Below are positions 18,254-26,995 of a DNA stretch of 35,946 nucleotides, one piece after another. Under the pieces are notes generated by a model, which ran no database searches, was not told the origin of the DNA, and saw only the letters and a program-made list of their open reading frames with translations. Positions within the stretch are counted from its first letter, which is position 1. Every line of letters begins with the position of its first letter. The stretch is from Sphingobacterium sp. GTDB lineage: Bacteria > Bacteroidota > Bacteroidia > Sphingobacteriales > Sphingobacteriaceae. The translations under genes and the position numbers were made by a program. The stretch is taken from positions 1-35,946 of the forward strand of contig JAITLW010000325.1 in NCBI GenBank assembly GCA_031277715.1, read 5' to 3'.

Positions 18254-18390
18254 TAGACATGATACTTCTTTGGTACCAATCAGTACCAAGCTTACTGAAA
18301 GCATTTATTCGGTGAATGAAAGGTAGTTTCTTTATTAATGTTGCGGTTTTGTGCGGTTTTTACATATATTTACTTTAGAAACTTATTGTC

Positions 18391-20130
18391 ATGAATCAAT
18401 TATCAATAAAACCCTTTGGGCTTCTCCTATTTTTTCTACTGTGTATAGGTTTAGTCAATGCACAGTACAAACAAACTGTTCTAAATAAAACACAGCTGTT
18501 ATTTAATAAAGAGCATGCTGTTCCTCTGGGGCGTCTGGACGAAACAAAGATTGCAGTTGTAACTCCTGATTTGCAGAAATACTCGACCTTTATTCAGCAA
18601 CTGGAGCGTTACGCTGATATTGCTTCCTTTGATTTCTCCAAGTATGATGAACAGACAAAATACTTCAATACGATTATTGTAGCAGGGACAGAGACAGACC
18701 TTAGCAGAGAGATGTTGTACATGCTGAGACAGTCTTTGGTCAATCGCAAGAATATTATTCTTTGTCGATTTCAGGACGCAGGAAGGAGCCTGCCTCAATG
18801 GTCGCCGTTATTAGGGGGACGCGTTACGGAGCTTGGCTATCCGTCCTTTTCTGAAATGGCGCAGCGAAATATGGCGATGAGTGTCTTCGGTGGATTGGCG
18901 ATTACGGAAGGCAATCTGGGTAATCGAACGGAGCAGACCCGACTACAGTATACACTAGGAGAGGGATCAGGACTTGATATAGCGAAGATGACAAAAAAAA
19001 TAGACCTTATTGCCAGCGAGGCTATTCGTGAGAAGGCAGCGCCCGGGATGGTGGTCATGGCAGTCAAGAATGGACAGGTTATCTTCGAAAAAGCCTACGG
19101 TACGCATACCTATGACAAACAAAGACCGACAGTAATAAACGATATCTTTGATCTCGCTTCGGTGAGCAAGATTGCAGGGACTACACCTGTCATTATGCAG
19201 CTTCAGGAAAAGGGAATTATCAACTTGGATAGTACAATGGGACATTATTTATGGCAAGCTAAAGCTAGCAATAAGGCGAATATCTCGTTGCGTACGGTTT
19301 TGCTGCATGAAGCCGGTTTTACTCCTTTTATTCCTTTCTATCGCCATTTGAAACAAGGGGATCTCCAAAAGACTCCTTCTGAGACACATCAAACGAAAGT
19401 AGCGGACAAAGCGTATTTGATAAATAATTATTACAGGGATGTAATGTGGCCCGAGATGTTGAGCTCGGCCGTCAAACCGATTGGTGATTATGTGTATTCA
19501 GATATCAGTATGTATGTGATGAAAGAGATCGCAGAGCATGAGACCGCTATACCTATGGACGAATACGTACAGCAGATACTATATCGGCCTATAGGAATGA
19601 AGACAGCGGGCTATAATCCCAGAGAGCGATTCGAAAAATATAGAATTATTCCTACGGAAAATGATACTTCTTTTAGAAAAGTGTTGTTGGAGGGATATGT
19701 ACATGATCAGGGAGCTGCAATGGCAGGTGGGGTAGCTGGACATGCGGGATTGTTCTCGACGGCCAATGACCTGGCTATCTATGGTCAACTTTTGCTCAAT
19801 AGGGGGGAGTACGGTGGTACACGTTACTTTAAGCCGGCTACGGTCGACTTGTTTACCTCCAAACAGTCCAAAACTAGCCGTAGAGGATTAGGTTTTGATA
19901 GAGCAGATTCGGATCCAAAGAAAGAATATCCTTCCAGATTGGCTAATGCCTCTGTTTTCGGACATACAGGATACACGGGTACTTGTATCTGGGTCGACCC
20001 GAAGCATCAGCTGACCTATATATTCTTATCTAATCGAGTGCATCCGCAGGTTTCAAATAAGTTGTCGGATCTGAGCATACGAGGTCGTATGTTGGATGCG
20101 ATCTACGAAACTATAAACGAAGCGAAATGA
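18391..20130 (+). CDS. Serine hydrolase (class C beta-lactamase family) with GH3-C-like N-terminal region
   Basis: Signal peptide; SxxK LASVSKIAGT, YSD motif, HTG motif; N-terminal LLFNKEHAVPLGRLDETKIAVVTP resembles the C-terminal domain of GH3 enzymes. Confidence 0.87.
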   Translation: MNQLSIKPFGLLLFFLLCIGLVNAQYKQTVLNKTQLLFNKEHAVPLGRLDETKIAVVTPDLQKYSTFIQQLERYADIASFDFSKYDEQTKYFNTIIVAGTETDLSREMLYMLRQSLVNRKNIILCRFQDAGRSLPQWSPLLGGRVTELGYPSFSEMAQRNMAMSVFGGLAITEGNLGNRTEQTRLQYTLGEGSGLDIAKMTKKIDLIASEAIREKAAPGMVVMAVKNGQVIFEKAYGTHTYDKQRPTVINDIFDLASVSKIAGTTPVIMQLQEKGIINLDSTMGHYLWQAKASNKANISLRTVLLHEAGFTPFIPFYRHLKQGDLQKTPSETHQTKVADKAYLINNYYRDVMWPEMLSSAVKPIGDYVYSDISMYVMKEIAEHETAIPMDEYVQQILYRPIGMKTAGYNPRERFEKYRIIPTENDTSFRKVLLEGYVHDQGAAMAGGVAGHAGLFSTANDLAIYGQLLLNRGEYGGTRYFKPATVDLFTSKQSKTSRRGLGFDRADSDPKKEYPSRLANASVFGHTGYTGTCIWVDPKHQLTYIFLSNRVHPQVSNKLSDLSIRGRMLDAIYETINEAK

Positions 20131-21275
20131 AAAGTGTATTGAGCTTTCTATGCCTGTTCGGGTTCGTCGCCGTAGGATGGGCCCAAGACTATGAAGAGGT
20201 CCATCGTCGGATTTTGGTTGTTGATGGGCATAATGATGTGATTATTACAAGTATTTTGAAGGGTAAGGATATCGGCAAGCGTCTGCAAAGCGGACATACC
20301 GATATTCCTAGGTTGATGGAAGGCGGTGTCGATGTGCAGGTTTTTGCTGTCTGGTCGGATGATAAACGTTGGCGGAAGGGTGCTTTTAGGCACGCAAACG
20401 ATCAAATTGATGCGCTAGAGAGAGTAATCGCCCAGAATCCGGATCGAATAGCATTAGCAAAGGGGGCAGCAGATATCGAGCAGATCTATAAGGAGGGAAA
20501 AATAGCCGCTTTGATAGGTGTTGAAGGTGGCAATATGATTGAATCAAGTGTCTCCAATCTGGAAAAACTATATGATCGGGGAGCTCGTTATTTGACATTG
20601 ACCTGGAATTATAACCTGCCTTGGGCAACTGCCGCCGCTATTGAAGATGGAAAGCCGCTGTCTCAGCAGCGTGGGCTGTCGAGGAATGGGAAGGCCATAA
20701 TTCGAAAAATGAATGAATTAGGAATGATGGTGGATCTGTCGCATGGTAGTAAAAAGCTGTTTTATGACGTGTTACAGGTCAGTACAAAACCGATTTTAGT
20801 GTCACATAGTAATGCCGCCGCGCTCACTCCACATTCTAGAAATCTGGATGATCAGCAACTGGAAGCATTGAAGAAAAATGGGGGTGTTGTTGGCGTTAAC
20901 TTTTACGCAGGATTTTTAGATGCGGATTATGAAGCCCGACTAAAAGAGGCATATATAAAACATGTAGGGCCGATAAATAAAGAAGTATCTACTTGGGAGC
21001 AGTTTGCAAAACTCACAAAGGAGCAACAATATGAGGTGACGGCTCCGTTGTCCAAATTATTGGATCATATCGATTATCTGGTAGAGAAAGTTGGAATAGA
21101 TCATGTTGCAGTTGGCTCGGATTATGATGGTATAGAAGCTCCTCCGCAGGATCTAGAGGATGTTTCCAAATTACCCAATCTGACCAAAGCTTTGCTGGAA
21201 CGAGGCTATAGTGAAGAGCATGTTGCTAAGATCATGGGATTGAATTTTTTACGTATCCTGAAAGAAAATGAATAA
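20127..21275 (+). CDS. Membrane dipeptidase (peptidase M19)
   Basis: Signal peptide; ILVVDGHNDVI, GVEGGNMIE, LTLTWNYNLPWA, MVDLSHGSKKLFYDVL, PILVSHSNAAALTPHSRNLDD, VAVGSDYDGI; 4-nt ATGA overlap with upstream CDS. Confidence 0.93.
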   Translation: MKSVLSFLCLFGFVAVGWAQDYEEVHRRILVVDGHNDVIITSILKGKDIGKRLQSGHTDIPRLMEGGVDVQVFAVWSDDKRWRKGAFRHANDQIDALERVIAQNPDRIALAKGAADIEQIYKEGKIAALIGVEGGNMIESSVSNLEKLYDRGARYLTLTWNYNLPWATAAAIEDGKPLSQQRGLSRNGKAIIRKMNELGMMVDLSHGSKKLFYDVLQVSTKPILVSHSNAAALTPHSRNLDDQQLEALKKNGGVVGVNFYAGFLDADYEARLKEAYIKHVGPINKEVSTWEQFAKLTKEQQYEVTAPLSKLLDHIDYLVEKVGIDHVAVGSDYDGIEAPPQDLEDVSKLPNLTKALLERGYSEEHVAKIMGLNFLRILKENE

Positions 21276-21286
21276 CTGATGATACA

Positions 21287-21904
21287 TCAGATGTCCTCCT
21301 TTTCCAGTCGTGTCAGCTCCTCGTAGTTGTTGTTCAATCGTTTTAATAGGAAGCCATATATAACTTTAAAATAGAGTTTGTAGAGCCAAACGAACAGTAG
21401 GCCGAATGCGATGAACAGAATAGACACCAGGATGATAAAGAATAGCATACTGCCCCATGCTTCTCCTTTAATGTATTCTTTGGCAATCAGCTGAATAAGC
21501 TGTAAGCCGAAAGCAGCGTAAGCTGCCAGAAGGTTAAAGCGAATATACCGATGGGCGTTGTTTCGTACTGCTAAGATACTCTCCATAAGTTTGCGCGTAT
21601 TATTGGTGCTTTTTATCTGTACGAGTAACGTGTAAAACTGAAAGATAAAATAGAAGATACAGGCGTAAAATACGATATTATAGATACCGTCAGTGATTTG
21701 GAAAAAAAGCGAATCTTCTTTTTCTACCGGCAAGAAAAGAGAGAGCGCCATCCATAGCGTAAATTCAAGGCAACAGATAAAGAATATCCATCGAACGATA
21801 GAAGAAGAGCTGCGGCGTAACATGACGCGAATCTCGCTACTGTCAATCTGTGGGAATTGTTTGTCCGTGTTCCAGTGCTTTTTTAATAAATCTAATCCAT
21901 CCAT
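21287..21904 (-). CDS. Multi-TM membrane protein downstream of an ECF sigma factor (possible anti-sigma)
   Basis: 205 aa with about 4 hydrophobic helices; overlaps the sigma factor stop. Confidence 0.7.
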   Translation of the reverse strand: MDGLDLLKKHWNTDKQFPQIDSSEIRVMLRRSSSSIVRWIFFICCLEFTLWMALSLFLPVEKEDSLFFQITDGIYNIVFYACIFYFIFQFYTLLVQIKSTNNTRKLMESILAVRNNAHRYIRFNLLAAYAAFGLQLIQLIAKEYIKGEAWGSMLFFIILVSILFIAFGLLFVWLYKLYFKVIYGFLLKRLNNNYEELTRLEKEDI

Positions 21905-22410
21905 TAATAACCTCCATTCTGATCTATCATGTTTTTCAATTTTGTTTTTATCCGGTTCATTTTGACGCGCGCATTGACTTCGCTGATACCCAAGGTGTCT
22001 GATATCTCGGCGTAATCTTTGTCTTCGAGGTACATGTACACTAATGCTTTTTCGATGTCATTGAGTTGCCGAACAGCGGTATAAAGTGTTTTTAATTGTT
22101 CTTCCTGTTCGGTGTCATACTCTTCGTAGCGTATATTCTGTAACGAATTATCCCAGTCTACGGTTGTGATTTTTCGTTTCGTACCCCGATATAGGGAGAT
22201 CGCCGTATTCAGCGCTACGCGATAGGCCCATGTTGTAAATTTGGCCTCGCCTTTGAATGTCGGATAGGATCTCCAAAGCTGAATGACCATCTCCTGAAAT
22301 AGATCTTTGTGCGTATTCAAGTCCGTAGCATATAGCTTACAGATCTTGTGAAGGATGTTTTGGTGTTGTTCCAAAAGGCCCACAAATTCTATTTCCTTGT
22401 TTTTGTTCAT
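21904..22410 (-). CDS. RNA polymerase sigma factor, ECF (sigma-70 family)
   Basis: DLFQEMVIQLWRSYPTFKGEAKFTTWAYRVALNTAISLYR (region 2), YAEISDTLGISEVNARVKMNRIKTKLK (region 4 HTH). Confidence 0.95.
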   Translation of the reverse strand: MNKNKEIEFVGLLEQHQNILHKICKLYATDLNTHKDLFQEMVIQLWRSYPTFKGEAKFTTWAYRVALNTAISLYRGTKRKITTVDWDNSLQNIRYEEYDTEQEEQLKTLYTAVRQLNDIEKALVYMYLEDKDYAEISDTLGISEVNARVKMNRIKTKLKNMIDQNGGY

Positions 22411-22483
22411 TCGCGTATGCTGATATGTCGAAATTAAGAAGATATTGTTACATGTAATGTAAGGTTTTTACTAATTTAGCTCA

Positions 22484-23872
22484 ATGGCTAAGTCAAAATC
22501 AGCATATTTCTGTCAGTCCTGTGGGTACGAATCCCCAAAGTGGATGGGACAATGTCCATCTTGTAAACAGTGGAATTCTTTTGTGGAAGAAGTAGTTACC
22601 CCCACTTCATCGAGGGTGCCGGAATGGCGTAGTACTACAGGAGGTACTACTGCTACGAAGCGGACCAACAAAGCTGCTATCATCCATGAGATTGTTTATT
22701 CTGAAGAACAACGGATATTAACACCGGATAAGGAATTTAATCGAGTATTGGGAGGAGGGATTGTCCCGGGCTCCTTAGTGCTCATTGGCGGAGAGCCGGG
22801 CATCGGTAAGTCTACATTGATGTTGCAATTGGCACTGTCCTTACCTGCAGTAAAGACGCTTTATATCTCGGGAGAGGAGAGCGAACAACAGATCAAGATG
22901 CGTGCAGAACGTTTATCTCAATCGTCGAAAGCAAACTGCTATATCCTTACTGAAAGCAGTACGCAGCATATATTTAAACAGATTGAAGTGGTAAAGCCTA
23001 ATGTTGTAGTGATTGATTCGATTCAGACTCTGCACTCGTCACAGATAGAGTCTGCTCCAGGTTCGGTTTCACAGGTTCGTGAAGGTACAGCAGAGTTATT
23101 ACGGTTTGCCAAAGAAACAAATACTCCTGTATTAATTGTCGGACACATTACGAAAGACGGTTCTATTGCAGGCCCCAAGGTACTGGAGCACATGGTAGAT
23201 ACCGTGCTGCAGTTTGAAGGAGACCGAAATCATGTGTATAGAATATTACGATCTGTAAAGAACAGGTTTGGTTCGTCATCCGAATTGGGTATATATGAGA
23301 TGCAGGGGGCTGGGCTTCGAGAGGTGTCGAATCCTTCGGAGATTATGTTGTCCCAACGGGAAAGCCCAGTGAGTGGGGTAGCGGTAGCCGCCATGCTGGA
23401 AGGGGTGCGTCCGTTGATGATTGAGGTGCAGGCTTTGGTGAGCAATTCGGCATTTGGGACGCCACAACGTACAGCTACGGGCTTTGATAGTAAGCGGTTG
23501 AGCATGCTACTGGCGGTGTTGGAAAAACGGTTTGGCTTTCGCCTGAGTGCTCAGGATGTGTTTTTAAATATAGCTGGTGGACTTCGGGTAGAGGATCCGG
23601 CGATTGATTTGGCGGTGATAGCCGCACTGATATCGTCACAGCAGGATATCCCATTGCCTTCTCAGGTTACTTTCGCAGGAGAGGTAGGCCTATCTGGAGA
23701 AATACGTGCTGTAAACCGTATAGAACAGCGTATTGCAGAAGCGGAGAAACTTGGGTTTGACGGAATATTTATTTCTAAGTATAATGTGAAGGGGCTGGAC
23801 GCTAAAAAGTATAATATCGCCATTAGACCTATGGCTACTTTAGAAAATCTCTTTAACGCTCTTTTTGGATAA
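22484..23872 (+). CDS. radA: DNA repair protein RadA
   Basis: CQSCGYESPKWMGQCPSCKQW zinc finger, GGEPGIGKSTL Walker A, KNRFGSSSELGIYEM, C-terminal Lon-like domain. Confidence 0.97.
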   Translation: MAKSKSAYFCQSCGYESPKWMGQCPSCKQWNSFVEEVVTPTSSRVPEWRSTTGGTTATKRTNKAAIIHEIVYSEEQRILTPDKEFNRVLGGGIVPGSLVLIGGEPGIGKSTLMLQLALSLPAVKTLYISGEESEQQIKMRAERLSQSSKANCYILTESSTQHIFKQIEVVKPNVVVIDSIQTLHSSQIESAPGSVSQVREGTAELLRFAKETNTPVLIVGHITKDGSIAGPKVLEHMVDTVLQFEGDRNHVYRILRSVKNRFGSSSELGIYEMQGAGLREVSNPSEIMLSQRESPVSGVAVAAMLEGVRPLMIEVQALVSNSAFGTPQRTATGFDSKRLSMLLAVLEKRFGFRLSAQDVFLNIAGGLRVEDPAIDLAVIAALISSQQDIPLPSQVTFAGEVGLSGEIRAVNRIEQRIAEAEKLGFDGIFISKYNVKGLDAKKYNIAIRPMATLENLFNALFG

Positions 23873-23893
23873 AGGAAAGGTGCGTGTGATAAA

Positions 23894-23927
23894 AAGGGAG
23901 ATATTTATAATATCTCCCTTAATTTTT
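23894..23927. terminator. Bidirectional intrinsic terminator between radA and the TlpA-like gene
   Basis: AAGGGAGATAT-TTATA-ATATCTCCCTT perfect 11-bp stem then AATTTTTT; overlaps the minus-strand stop codon at 23905. Confidence 0.85.
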
Positions 23928-24570
23928 TCTTTAGATCTTCGCCGTGTAGGTTCCGTCCAATAATAATACCGTTGGGGTCCACAAGAACGTTTTGTGGAAT
24001 TGCCTTGATACCGTAAGGAATGGAGGCGCCATTGTTCCAGTATTGCAAATCTGAGATGTGCTTCCAGGTCAGGTTGTCGTCTGCAATTGCTTTTTTCCAA
24101 GAGTCAAACTCGCGGTCAAATGATACTCCAAGTATTTCAAAATTGCGGTCTTTGAATTCTGCATACGCAGCTACCAGATTAGGGTTTTCTGCACGGCAAG
24201 GAGGACACCAAGAAGCCCAAAAGTCTACTAGGACGTATTTCCCTTTGAGATTTTGTAGACCGTATGGATTGCCTTCCAGATCAAATTGTGTAATTCCAGG
24301 AGCTTTTTTGCCAATAGCTACATTGGACAGGTTTTTAAGATAGCGCTGGAATAGCTTACCTTCATTTGTTTTTTTTACACTCTTGTCGAGGGTTTTGAAC
24401 AAGGCTTCCATTTCTTTGTAGTCCGGATCATAGCCGCCCACACGCTGGATAAGCCGGATTGTCTCTGTCTGAGATGGATTTGCTTTGATCTCTTTTATTA
24501 ACTCATCTTTGGATTGTGCGTTCAAAAGAAACGGGACAATGCTCAAGAATAATGCAAGTAGTCTGTTCAT
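23905..24570 (-). CDS. TlpA-family thioredoxin-like protein
   Basis: Signal peptide; KGKYVLVDFWASWCPPCRAENPNLVAAY (CPPC active site), GVSFDREFDSWKKAI. Confidence 0.93.
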   Translation of the reverse strand: MNRLLALFLSIVPFLLNAQSKDELIKEIKANPSQTETIRLIQRVGGYDPDYKEMEALFKTLDKSVKKTNEGKLFQRYLKNLSNVAIGKKAPGITQFDLEGNPYGLQNLKGKYVLVDFWASWCPPCRAENPNLVAAYAEFKDRNFEILGVSFDREFDSWKKAIADDNLTWKHISDLQYWNNGASIPYGIKAIPQNVLVDPNGIIIGRNLHGEDLKKKLREIL

Positions 24571-24825
24571 GATGTAACTGTTTTATTCAAACTTAGTTAA
24601 AAAGCATAAATTATTCAATCTGTTTTCTTCGATAGGTTTGTTCGCCGTCGGGATACTATAGCTTTCAAATCAGCTACCGTGACTTCCAAAATAAGGCTTA
24701 AAAGACTTGCTAATAGGTTGTAATATCTACTCCTCTTTTCGTCTTCTTTGGTGTCCTGTATGTTAAAATGATTTTAAAATTATTTTTTAATTGCACTTTT
24801 ATTTACGAAAAGCTCATATTATTGT

Positions 24826-24833
24826 TAAATTTG
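24826..24833 (+). promoter_or_regulatory. -7 element TAAATTTG upstream of nagB
   Basis: Match to TAnnTTTG, 34 nt before the ATG. Confidence 0.5.
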
Positions 24834-24867
24834 CTATTCACGATTTATCATATTTATTACCTCATAA

Positions 24868-26790
24868 ATGGCAAGATTAAATTTATTAGAGGAAACACGC
24901 TTTGAAAAAGTACCTGTAACGGTATATCCAAGTCAAAGTGATGCTTCTATTCATGTTGCAAATCGTATCGCTTCACTGATTAAAGAAAAGCAAGCAAAAG
25001 GCGAGAAAGCTGTACTAGGTCTAGCAACAGGAGCAACACCTGTTAAAGTTTATCAAGAACTTGTTCGTCAACACAAAGAAGAGGGTTTGAGCTTCCAGAA
25101 TGTGGTAACCTTCAATTTGGATGAGTACTTCCCGATGCAGCCTACTGCTGATCAGAGTTACGTTACATTCATGAAGAAAAATCTCTTCGACCTGATTGAT
25201 ATTCCTGCAGAAAATATTAATATTCCTGATGGGACAATAGATATCAATCAAGTACAGGCGTACTGTGAAGCTTATGAGCAGAAGATTTCAGCGCTTGGAG
25301 GATTGGATATTCAATTGTTAGGGATTGGACGTACAGGACACATCGGGTTTAATGAACCTGGATCTGCTCCAAACTCGGGTACACGCCTAGTGACATTGGA
25401 TGATTTGACACGCCGTGATGCATCTCGTGGATTTGGAGGTAAAGAATACGTGCCTACGAAAGCAATTACTATGGGGGTCGGAACAATCTTTAAAGCAAAG
25501 GAGATTGTCCTGATGGCATGGAATGAGAATAAGGCGGAGATCGTTAAGAAAGCCGTCGAAGGAGAGATGTCTCCAGAGATTCCTGCGACTTACTTACAGT
25601 TGTCTAATAATGTCGAGTTTATATTGGATGAAGGTGCCGCGTCATTGCTAACCCGATTCGATACGCCATGGTTGGCACACGATGTTGTATGGACCGAGTT
25701 TTTGACTAAAAAGGCAGTGGTCTGGTTGTCTCTAAAATTGAACAAAGCAATTTTAAAGCTGACTGATGAAGACTATAACAATAATGGTATGGCAGAGCTT
25801 GTCACTGAACAAGGTCCGGCATATAATATTAATATCAAAATCTTTAACGAGTTACAGCGGACAATAACTGGATGGCCAGGGGGAAAGCCTAATGTGGACG
25901 ATACAAACCGTCCAGAGCGAGCTGAGCCTGCTCATAAGAATGCGATCCTTTTCTCGCCACACCCGGATGATGACGTGATCTCCATGGGAGGAACTTTCAT
26001 CCGTCTAGCGGATCAGGGACATAACGTACATGTTGCTTATCAAACATCTGGAAATACTGCTGTTTGGGATGATGATGTGTTGCGTTATTTGGAATTCGTA
26101 CAAGACTTTGCGGTAGCAATTGATGACGATCAAGGTATTACAAGTAAGATTTACACAGAGGCAAGAGAGTTTTTCAAAACGAAGAAGCCGAATCAGGTCG
26201 ATCCTGAAATAATCCGTACTGTAAAGGGATTAATTCGTAAGGGTGAGGCTATTGCCGGGGCTCGTTTTGTGGGCTTGCCAGATGAGAATATTCATTTCCA
26301 GAACCTACCATTTTACGATAGAACTAAATTCTCTAAAGAGGTGTCTTTTGAAGATGATATCGTACAAACGATGGAATTACTTCGTAAAGTAAAACCACAG
26401 CAGGTTTTTGCGGCTGGAGATTTTGCTGATCCACATGGAACGCACAAGGTTTGTTTTGACATTCTTTTAGAGGCTTTATTGCGTCTACGTAAAACAGATG
26501 AGTGGACAAAAGACTGTTGGTTGTGGTTGTACCGTGGTGCATGGCATGAGTATCCAATCCATGAGATTGAAATGGCTATTCCGCTTTCTCCACAAGAGGT
26601 AAAACGTAAGCGTTTAGCAATCTTTAAACACCAGTCACAGAAGGATGTTCCTGTATTCCCTGGAGATGATCCTCGTGAATTCTGGGTGCGTGCTGAAGAC
26701 CGTACAAGCGATACAGCAGCTTTATATCATAAGCTGGGGCTTGCAGACTATGAAGCTATAGAAGCATTCGTACGTTGGAAGTTTGATTAA
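24868..26790 (+). CDS. nagB: Glucosamine-6-phosphate deaminase fused to a C-terminal LmbE/PIG-L deacetylase-like domain
   Basis: 640 aa; GLATGATPVKVYQELVR, FNLDEYFPM, LGIGRTGHIGFNEPGS (NagB) then LFSPHPDDDVISMGGTFIRLADQGHNVHVAY and DPHGTH (LmbE). Confidence 0.95.
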   Translation: MARLNLLEETRFEKVPVTVYPSQSDASIHVANRIASLIKEKQAKGEKAVLGLATGATPVKVYQELVRQHKEEGLSFQNVVTFNLDEYFPMQPTADQSYVTFMKKNLFDLIDIPAENINIPDGTIDINQVQAYCEAYEQKISALGGLDIQLLGIGRTGHIGFNEPGSAPNSGTRLVTLDDLTRRDASRGFGGKEYVPTKAITMGVGTIFKAKEIVLMAWNENKAEIVKKAVEGEMSPEIPATYLQLSNNVEFILDEGAASLLTRFDTPWLAHDVVWTEFLTKKAVVWLSLKLNKAILKLTDEDYNNNGMAELVTEQGPAYNINIKIFNELQRTITGWPGGKPNVDDTNRPERAEPAHKNAILFSPHPDDDVISMGGTFIRLADQGHNVHVAYQTSGNTAVWDDDVLRYLEFVQDFAVAIDDDQGITSKIYTEAREFFKTKKPNQVDPEIIRTVKGLIRKGEAIAGARFVGLPDENIHFQNLPFYDRTKFSKEVSFEDDIVQTMELLRKVKPQQVFAAGDFADPHGTHKVCFDILLEALLRLRKTDEWTKDCWLWLYRGAWHEYPIHEIEMAIPLSPQEVKRKRLAIFKHQSQKDVPVFPGDDPREFWVRAEDRTSDTAALYHKLGLADYEAIEAFVRWKFD

Positions 26791-26813
26791 TTAGTAATAC
26801 ATTAAATAGTAAG

Positions 26814-26847
26814 AGCCGGTGTGTGTAAACATGCCGGCTTTTTTTTT
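26814..26847 (+). terminator. Intrinsic terminator of nagB
   Basis: AGCCGG...CCGGCT hairpin followed by a T run. Confidence 0.85.
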
Positions 26848-26898
26848 GAAAGTTTTGTTGTTGTGCTTGGGATTAAACGATGAGTAATGACTCAAATT

Positions 26899-26938
26899 TC
26901 GGATTATTAATCTTTTTGTCGGATTTTTTATTTTATGA
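26899..26938 (+). promoter_or_regulatory. Tandem direct repeats TCGGATTnTTnAT 20 bp apart, candidate activator site
   Basis: TCGGATTATTAATCTTTTTG (26899) and TCGGATTTTTTATTTTATGA (26919), upstream of the siderophore receptor promoter. Confidence 0.4.
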
Positions 26939-26953
26939 CCGGAAGGGTAGCTC

Positions 26954-26961
26954 TATTTTTG
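26954..26961 (+). promoter_or_regulatory. -7 element TATTTTTG
   Basis: Match to TAnnTTTG upstream of the ATG at 26996. Confidence 0.5.
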
Positions 26962-26964
26962 CTT

Positions 26965-26987
26965 CAATTTAGAATAAGTATAAATTA
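26965..26987 (+). promoter_or_regulatory. Operator-like inverted repeat (site D)
   Basis: CAATTTAGA-ATAAG-TATAAATTA; AATTTAGA/TATAAATT one mismatch. Confidence 0.5.
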
Positions 26988-26995
26988 AATCAAAT

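Noticed and set aside
18198-18289. CRISPR-like array
   Set aside because: 22-bp units are directly adjacent without spacers and only about 2.5 copies; no cas genes in the window
25333-25360. Thr in the NagB motif GIGRTGHIGFNEP where E. coli NagB has Asp
   Set aside because: This position varies in functional NagB proteins as I recall the family (Asn also occurs); not evidence of inactivity
26881-26894. TGAGT-AATG-ACTCA short inverted repeat
   Set aside because: Only a 5-bp stem in an AT-rich spacer, expected by chance
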